Source: Lachnospiraceae bacterium NK4A179
Lineage (GTDB): Bacteria > Bacillota > Clostridia > Lachnospirales > Lachnospiraceae
Length of the DNA stretch: 64,000 nucleotides
Direction of reading: 5' to 3'
NCBI GenBank assembly: GCA_000421045.1
Contig: ATWC01000013.1
Location: 1 to 64,000 of the forward strand
The notes below the pieces were generated by a model that did not search any database, had not been told where the DNA came from, and worked only from the letters and a program-made list of their open reading frames with translations. The translations under genes were made by a program, and so were the position numbers. Below, piece after piece: positions 59,531 to 64,000 of the stretch; within the stretch, counting starts at the first letter, position 1; each line of letters starts with the position of its first letter.

Positions 59531-59594
59531 TGACCTTTGGGGGACGGGGTTAAGGGCTCAAAAATGAGCCCTTAACCCCGTCCCCAAAGGGTCA
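59531..59594. repeat. REP-like 30-bp hairpin with GGGGACGG core
   Basis: Arms 59531-59560 and 59565-59594 pair at 28 of 30 positions around an AAAA loop. The core GGGGACGGGGTT recurs (GGGGACGGAGT) in the palindrome at 63914-63952. It follows the RmlC gene by one base and could also stop transcription. REP-type elements of this look are often linked to Y1-type transposases; none is in the window. Confidence 0.85.
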
Positions 59595-59601
59595 TTAACA
59601 A

Positions 59602-59610
59602 TGGTATAAT
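59602..59610 (+). promoter_or_regulatory. Extended -10 ahead of the RT leader
   Basis: TGG followed by a perfect TATAAT (59605-59610). The -35 region would fall in the REP-like hairpin and has no consensus. Transcription would begin near 59617, at the base of the structured leader. A second TATAAT at 59752-59757 could serve the RT gene alone. Confidence 0.5.
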
Positions 59611-59616
59611 GATAAT

Positions 59617-59746
59617 ATCCCGAGTCGAAATGCTTTAAGCGCCTGCAGGGGATGAAGCAGACGGAAAATATGTTTTGCAGGCAACATCCGTTTGTATAAT
59701 CCGGTAACCGCGATACCGCGGTGTGAAACCGTTTTCGGCACGGGAT
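59617..59746 (+). ncRNA. Structured leader / candidate ncRNA upstream of the reverse transcriptase
   Basis: About 130 bases without an ORF, closed by ATCCCG (59617-59622) with CGGGAT (59741-59746). Inside are GCCTGCA (59641-59647) with TGCAGGC (59676-59682), a hairpin ACCGCG-ATAC-CGCGGT (59707-59722) and a small CCG-TTTT-CGG. An alternative ATGTT/AACAT pairing overlaps the first internal stem. The position between a promoter-like element and an RT gene resembles the RNA partner of retron or other RT systems, but no retron msr/msd pattern was established. Transcription is not shown. Confidence 0.45.
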
Positions 59747-59757
59747 GATAATATAAT

Positions 59758-59781
59758 GAGAGCAGGCTTAAGCCTGCTCTC
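59758..59781. other. Perfect 24-bp palindrome before the RT gene
   Basis: GAGAGCAGGCTT is followed immediately by its reverse complement (59758-59781). It has no T run, so as a terminator it would be weak. It could be a processing hairpin, attenuator or protein site separating the leader RNA from the RT mRNA, 23 bases before the ATG. Confidence 0.6.
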
Positions 59782-59804
59782 TGATTATGCAGGAGTAAGT
59801 TTGT

Positions 59805-61016
59805 ATGGAAATAATACAAAAGCTGCAAGACCATTCTTTGTGGGTGGAATTTTTGAATTATAAAATTTCACGCGGAGATATGAGAAAAAGAGATCAGGAA
59901 GATCTAAAAAAGTTTGTAAATGAAAGAGAATATTGTGAATTCGTTGAACGGCTAAAGCAAGATCAGGAGATGTCACTTCCTCGGATCCTTGAAGTGAATA
60001 AAAATGGAGTGAATAAGAAGAGAGTGGTTTTTTCTTTTGAACGAGAAGAAAACTACATCTTAAAAATGATCGCTTATTTACTTAAGGAATATGATGGATT
60101 GTTTTGCGATAACCTATATTCGTTTAGAAATAATACCGGTGTTAAGAAGGCAATAGGCAGGGTATTAACAAATGTTAATTTCGGTGAGGCATATTCTTAT
60201 AAAGTAGACATTCATGATTATTTCAATTCTATCAATGCAGATAGAGTTCTGCTTCAGCTAAAAGAAAGAATGCCCAATGAAAAGTGGCTGTTTGAGTTTT
60301 TTGAAAAACTGCTGAAAAATCCCTATGCACTCAGGGATGAAACGAGAGTGCTTGTAAAGAAGGGGGTGATGGCCGGTACTCCTACTGCAGGTTTTCTGGC
60401 GAACTTGTATTTATCTGACATGGATAATTATTTTATTGATAAAAAAGTTAATTACGCCAGGTATTCCGATGATATTATTGTTTTTTCTGACAGTGAAGAT
60501 TCTATTGAGAAGTATGAAAATGTTATAAAGGATTTTTTATTTGATAAAGGATTGGAAGTTAATCCGGCAAAAGAGATTAAGACAGTGCCGGGTGGAAAAA
60601 TAGAATTTCTGGGATTTGAGTTCGCAGGTAAAGAAATCAACGTTTCCGATATGGCAGAAAAGAAGATAAAAGCGAAGATAAAGAGGAAAGCAAAGGCTCT
60701 GTATAGATGGAAAATACGAAAAACTGCCGGCAATGAAAGAACGGCAAAAGCATTTATCAGGTATTTGAACGACAAGTTTTATAATAATGCGATACGGGGC
60801 GAGATCACATGGTGTAGATGGTATTTTCCGTTGATCACTTCGGATTCCAAACTGAAAGAAATAGATGAATATGCGGTCAATAATATCAGATATCTGTATA
60901 CGGGAAAATACGGGAAAAAGAATTATGATCTTAGGTATTCTGAAATAAAAGATTTAGGATACAGATGCCTGGTAAATAGTTTTTGGAAATATAAAAAAGG
61001 AAAATATGATCATTAA
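59805..61016 (+). CDS. Reverse transcriptase of uncertain class
   Basis: The 403-residue protein has recognisable RT blocks: FCDNLYSFRNNTGVKKAI, motif A with D135 in YKVDIHDYFNSI, GVMAGTPTAGFLANLYLSDMD, the catalytic YSDD at 220-223 in YARYSDDIIVF, and EFLGFEF. The C-terminal ~130 residues are basic and helical, with TWCRWYFPLITSD and GYRCLVNSFWKY. There is no maturase X/endonuclease domain, so it is not a typical group II intron enzyme. The retron VTG motif was not seen. It fits the 'unknown group' RTs. AGGAG lies 9 bases before the ATG; its end overlaps the DUF1848 gene by 11 bases. Confidence 0.88.
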   Translation: MEIIQKLQDHSLWVEFLNYKISRGDMRKRDQEDLKKFVNEREYCEFVERLKQDQEMSLPRILEVNKNGVNKKRVVFSFEREENYILKMIAYLLKEYDGLFCDNLYSFRNNTGVKKAIGRVLTNVNFGEAYSYKVDIHDYFNSINADRVLLQLKERMPNEKWLFEFFEKLLKNPYALRDETRVLVKKGVMAGTPTAGFLANLYLSDMDNYFIDKKVNYARYSDDIIVFSDSEDSIEKYENVIKDFLFDKGLEVNPAKEIKTVPGGKIEFLGFEFAGKEINVSDMAEKKIKAKIKRKAKALYRWKIRKTAGNERTAKAFIRYLNDKFYNNAIRGEITWCRWYFPLITSDSKLKEIDEYAVNNIRYLYTGKYGKKNYDLRYSEIKDLGYRCLVNSFWKYKKGKYDH

Positions 61017-61938
61017 TACAGGACAAAGAACGGATATACCGGCTTTTTACGCCAAGTGGTTTGCGGGTAGGATAAAGGAAGGCTTTGTTTGTGTCCGCAA
61101 TCCATATAATCCGGAACAGGTAAGTAAGTACAGGCTAGATCCATCCGTAGTTGATGTGATCGGTTTCTGTACAAAGAATCCTGCGCCTATGTTTCCGTAT
61201 ATGGATCTGATAAGGAATTTTGGACAATATTGGTTTGTCACTATTACACCTTATGGGAGAGATATCGAGCCAAATGTTCCGAATAAACATCAATTGATCG
61301 AGGATTTTAAGATACTTTCTGATATAGTGGGAGTAGATTCGATCGGCTGGAGATATGATCCAATCCTTTTATTGGAGAAATATCCAATAGAGTATCACTT
61401 AAAAGCTTTCAGGCAGATCGCGGAAAGTCTGAAGGGATACACAAAAACGGTGGTCATCAGTTTTATCGATCTGTATCCCAAGGTCAGAAAAAACTTTCCG
61501 GAGGCTAGAGCAGTTTCAAAGGATGATAGATTAAAGCTGGGGATAGAGATGATAAGGATCGCAACTGAATGCGGCATGACCCTCAAGCCTTGTGCAGAAG
61601 GAAATGAGTTGGATGAGTATGGCGCTGATTGCAGCGGCTGTATGAAGATCAGCGATTATGAAAAGGCGATCGGCAAAAGACTTATGGCACCCAAGAAGAA
61701 AGGGGCCAGAGCGGAATGCGCATGTTATCTCTCATGTGATATCGGCGCTTACAACACCTGTCTTCATCTTTGTAAATACTGCTATGCAAATGCAGAACCG
61801 GAAGTGATATATTCGCAGAACAGTTTACATGATCCGGAGTCACCATTCCTGATCGGAAATTATAGAGATGGCGACAGCATCCATGAAGTGCCCCAGGAAT
61901 CCTGGATCGACAGACAGGTAAGGCTGTTTGGCATATGA
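61006..61938 (+). CDS. DUF1848 protein
   Basis: The 310-residue protein starts INTGQRTDIPAFYAKWFAGR and contains RNPYNPEQVSKYRLDP, GFCTKNPAP, FVTITPYG and GWRYDPILL. The C-terminal part is cysteine-rich: ECACYLSCDIGAYNTCLHLCKYCYAN. These are DUF1848 marks; the cysteines probably bind an iron-sulfur cluster in a radical-SAM-related barrel, but no activity is established. Its ATG lies 11 bases inside the RT gene with AAAGG upstream, so the two are translationally coupled and probably work together. Confidence 0.85.
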   Translation: MIINTGQRTDIPAFYAKWFAGRIKEGFVCVRNPYNPEQVSKYRLDPSVVDVIGFCTKNPAPMFPYMDLIRNFGQYWFVTITPYGRDIEPNVPNKHQLIEDFKILSDIVGVDSIGWRYDPILLLEKYPIEYHLKAFRQIAESLKGYTKTVVISFIDLYPKVRKNFPEARAVSKDDRLKLGIEMIRIATECGMTLKPCAEGNELDEYGADCSGCMKISDYEKAIGKRLMAPKKKGARAECACYLSCDIGAYNTCLHLCKYCYANAEPEVIYSQNSLHDPESPFLIGNYRDGDSIHEVPQESWIDRQVRLFGI

Positions 61939-62026
61939 CCCTGTCCCAAAAGGTTCACGAGGATGCCGGAGTGAACGAATGAACTGGTTGAATAGATTGT
62001 CATGTTTTTGCACAAGGAGAATAATG

Positions 62027-62800
62027 ATGCGGTTAGCTGCTTATCAATTTGCACCATGTGGTGATCTTGATAGAAATATTGAAAAAATTAAGGATGCTAT
62101 AGTACAGGCAGCTGAGAATAAGGTTGATTTGATCATATTCCCAGAATGTGCATTAACGGGGTATCCGCCTCGCAGTATTGCCGGTTCAGACAGCATCAAT
62201 GTAAATGCGGTCTTTGAAGCTATACAAGAGTTGCAAAAATTGGCAAATGAATTGGATATTCACATTATCGTAGGAACCATCGACTATGCTGATTCAAAAT
62301 ACTATAACAGAGCATATTTCCTTTCGCCTGATCGCGTAAAGGGCTGGTACGATAAACGAGCGCTTTATGGTTGGGATGAGGACAATTTTGCCACCGGCGG
62401 TGAAAATGGAATATATGAAATACACGGGTTAAAAATCGGTGTAAGAATATGTTTTGAAGTACGTTTCCCTGAGTATTTTAGAGAATTGTATCGGGAAAAC
62501 ACCGATTTGAATATTGTTCTGTTTTATGATGTGGCTGATAAAGAGGATGAGTCCCGATATCAGATGATACGGGGACATCTGATCACCAGAGCAGTAGAAA
62601 ATGTTACGCCTGTATTGTCAGTAAATGCAATTCATCCTAAGCAGACAGCACCAACGTGCTTTATTAATGCCTCAGGTACTATTTGCAAAGAACTTGAGAA
62701 AAATATGGAAGGGATGTTAATCTATGATTTCGAAAAACAGGAGCTGAACTTTGGCGAACTTGGACGTAAGCGCTATTCAGACCGGTTGTTGACCCCTTAG
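62027..62800 (+). CDS. Carbon-nitrogen hydrolase (nitrilase superfamily)
   Basis: About 257 residues. The catalytic Glu-Lys-Cys set is visible: E in LIIFPECALTGYP (~residue 42), K in GWYDKRALYG (~110) and C in GVRICFEVRFPEYF (~145). Members hydrolyse amides or nitriles. AAGGAG lies 7 bases before the ATG at 62027 (another ATG three bases upstream). It sits 88 bases after DUF1848; that gap contains an inverted repeat GTTCAC/GTGAAC. Nitrilase domains are fused to the RT in DRT type 1 defence proteins, so the nearby RT makes its position notable. Confidence 0.88.
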   Translation: MRLAAYQFAPCGDLDRNIEKIKDAIVQAAENKVDLIIFPECALTGYPPRSIAGSDSINVNAVFEAIQELQKLANELDIHIIVGTIDYADSKYYNRAYFLSPDRVKGWYDKRALYGWDEDNFATGGENGIYEIHGLKIGVRICFEVRFPEYFRELYRENTDLNIVLFYDVADKEDESRYQMIRGHLITRAVENVTPVLSVNAIHPKQTAPTCFINASGTICKELEKNMEGMLIYDFEKQELNFGELGRKRYSDRLLTP

Positions 62801-62842
62801 GTACAGTGGTTCATTTTGAATATTGATTTTAGGAGTAAGCTT

Positions 62843-63898
62843 ATGAACAAGGAATGGTCACAGGAGAATAAGGAAATACAGGTATTATTGTCAAAAGAAG
62901 CTACCTTTGATGAAGCTATCAAAAAACTTCTTGAACTCAGGGAAGAATTGTTTCAGCAGATCAACTGGATTGTAGAAGGGTATCCTGAGAAGGCTTTTTA
63001 CCAAATGCCATTCGCAGGTGCAAATGGATATCACAGCAAGACGCTTGCTTATTCCATATGGCATATTTTCCGGATAGAGGATATTGTGGCACATGATATG
63101 ATCGCAGGAGATGAGCAGATACTGTTTCGGGATGATCATTTAAGCAAGATCGCTTCACCGATCATTACAACCGGGAATGAACTGAAGGGTGAAGAAATTG
63201 CTGAATTCTCAAAGAAACTGAATTTGCAGGAACTCTACCGTTATGCAAAGGCCGTAAAAGAATCAAGTGACAGGATCCTTTCGGGGCTGAAGTACAAAGA
63301 GTTGAAACGAAAATATTCCGAAGAAACGAAACAGAAGCTGGTGAAAAGTAAATGCGTCAGTGAGGATGAAAACGCATTTTGGCTGATCGATTATTGGTGT
63401 GGTAAAGATATTAAGGGTCTCATTCAGATGCCGTTTTCACGCCACTGGATCATGCATATTGAAGCGATGCAGCGGATAAAGAACCGGCTTTGCAAGATTG
63501 CCCGAAAAGGAGCGGATTATACTGCAATCTGCGGATTATCCTGCGACCATTGTTTTCTTGCCGAGTGGTGCGGAGGCTGCAGAACAGAGTATAATGTCTG
63601 CTCTTTTGCAACATGTTCCGAAGGCAGGATATGCCCCAACGTAAAGTGCTGCAATGAAAAGAATATAGACGGATGTTATGAGTGCAGTGAGCTTGAAGTA
63701 TGCGAGAAAGGTTTCTTCGTTCCTTCAAATGATGGAGCAGAAGCAGCAAGGGCACAGTCTATGTTTATCAGAAAATATGGAAAGAAAGAGTTTCTGAAAG
63801 TCCAGACAAGATTGCATGAAAAATATGATTTTCAGAAGGTGCAGGAAATCCTTGGACAGGACTATAAGGAAGCGTTGAATATACTTGAAGAGAATTAA
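62843..63898 (+). CDS. DinB-like protein fused to a DUF3795 cysteine-rich domain
   Basis: About 351 residues. The N-terminal ~215 residues resemble a DinB-like four-helix bundle with possible metal histidines in GYHSKTLAYSIWHIFRIEDIVAHDM and SRHWIMHIEAM. Residues ~220-290 are DUF3795, with ICGLSCDHCFLAEWCGGCR and further CxxC pairs, likely metal-binding. The rest is helical. The ATG at 62843, with TAGGAG 7 bases upstream, is chosen over an upstream non-ATG start. A fragment of a paralogue lies at 48116. The REP-like palindrome follows the stop. Confidence 0.78.
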   Translation: MNKEWSQENKEIQVLLSKEATFDEAIKKLLELREELFQQINWIVEGYPEKAFYQMPFAGANGYHSKTLAYSIWHIFRIEDIVAHDMIAGDEQILFRDDHLSKIASPIITTGNELKGEEIAEFSKKLNLQELYRYAKAVKESSDRILSGLKYKELKRKYSEETKQKLVKSKCVSEDENAFWLIDYWCGKDIKGLIQMPFSRHWIMHIEAMQRIKNRLCKIARKGADYTAICGLSCDHCFLAEWCGGCRTEYNVCSFATCSEGRICPNVKCCNEKNIDGCYECSELEVCEKGFFVPSNDGAEAARAQSMFIRKYGKKEFLKVQTRLHEKYDFQKVQEILGQDYKEALNILEEN

Positions 63899-63913
63899 TC
63901 CTTTGAGGATGGG

Positions 63914-63952
63914 ATGAGCCATTGGGGACGGAGTGAGCCCACAATGGCTCAT
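63914..63952. repeat. Second REP-like palindrome with GGGGACGG core
   Basis: ATGAGCCATTG (63914-63924) pairs perfectly with CAATGGCTCAT (63942-63952). The inner part GGG/CCC continues the stem with one bulge. The core GGGGACGG is shared with 59531-59594. The stem is followed by TCATTCATTTTT, so it may also terminate transcription. The last 48 bases of the window contain no recognisable feature. Confidence 0.75.
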
Positions 63953-64000
63953 TCATTTTTGTAGAATTTGACGGTGTTTTTTATACATTATGTGGGGTGA

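Noticed and set aside
59695-59700. TATAAT as a promoter inside the RT leader
   Set aside because: No -35 at the right distance and no TGn extension; it lies within the predicted folded RNA.
59805-61016. Group II intron-encoded protein
   Set aside because: No maturase X or HNH endonuclease domain and no intron domain V-like hairpin was recognised downstream; instead the ORF overlaps another gene.
59617-61016. Classical retron
   Set aside because: The long-range ATCCCG/CGGGAT pairing recalls retron a1/a2 repeats, but the conserved retron VTG motif was not found in the RT, the protein is longer than usual and the downstream partner is DUF1848. Left as an unclassified RT.

Overview
The window looks like a chromosomal stretch from an anaerobic, low-to-mid GC Firmicute, most likely a rumen or gut Lachnospiraceae relative (Butyrivibrio/Pseudobutyrivibrio type). 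The grounds are a 2[4Fe-4S] clostridial ferredoxin, a monomeric group-B-like [FeFe] hydrogenase, a eukaryote-like type-2 isoleucyl-tRNA synthetase, 7TM hybrid signalling proteins, VanW, MutS2, LytTR/DUF3021 and SdpR/SdpI families, strong AGGAGG ribosome binding sites and frequent TTG/GTG starts. The exact taxon is inference. No rRNA, tRNA or CRISPR array was recognised.

Positions 1-24000 are mostly housekeeping and metabolism. They run from the tail of a Q/G-repeat protein with MoxR, DeoC and a lipase-like hydrolase, through a convergent HD-GYP protein, a MutS-like ATPase, and a NitT/TauT-type uptake system whose permease and ATPase are one polypeptide, to the hydrogenase and IleS. After these come a GT2-GtrA fusion, YfbR, a small ferredoxin, Nth, an SCP2 protein with a histone-like tail, a PfkB-like protein, VanW, an AIRS_C-only protein, an Lrp/aminotransferase pair and a trxA-trxB-MarR operon. 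The trxA promoter carries a near-perfect OhrR-type operator.

Positions 24200-33200 are an aldehyde dehydrogenase followed by a five-gene signalling run: two membrane-anchored BMP-family binding proteins, a hybrid histidine kinase, a 7TM protein with a DHp and receiver domain but no ATPase domain, and a receiver-Hpt protein. Only the last of the three Hpt-like domains keeps its histidine. No ABC permease or ATPase lies beside them, so the set reads as a dedicated ligand-sensing phosphorelay.

Positions 33200-44300 return to core functions on both strands: a PhoR/PhoP-like two-component system, MutS2, a metzincin-like membrane protein paired with a catalytically dead-looking HtrA-PDZ protein, YhaM, a secreted repeat protein and RlmD.

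Positions 44300-59530 are an accessory region with many gene stubs: phage-like, RlmD tail, wHTH, DinB-like, GNAT, HAD and radical-SAM fragments. Intact cargo lies between them, including SdpR/SdpI/YhfC, a GNAT-pyrophosphatase fusion, a rhodanese-cyclophilin-like lipoprotein, AzlCD, LytTR/DUF3021, a beta-lactamase-fold protein and an RmlC-like cupin.

Positions 59531-63952 are bracketed by two GGGGACGG-type palindromes. They hold a structured non-coding leader, an unclassified reverse transcriptase overlapping a DUF1848 gene, a free-standing nitrilase-family protein and a DinB-DUF3795 fusion. Because nitrilase domains are fused to the RT in the known DRT type 1 defence system, this RT-DUF1848-nitrilase block is the best candidate in the window for an undescribed system.
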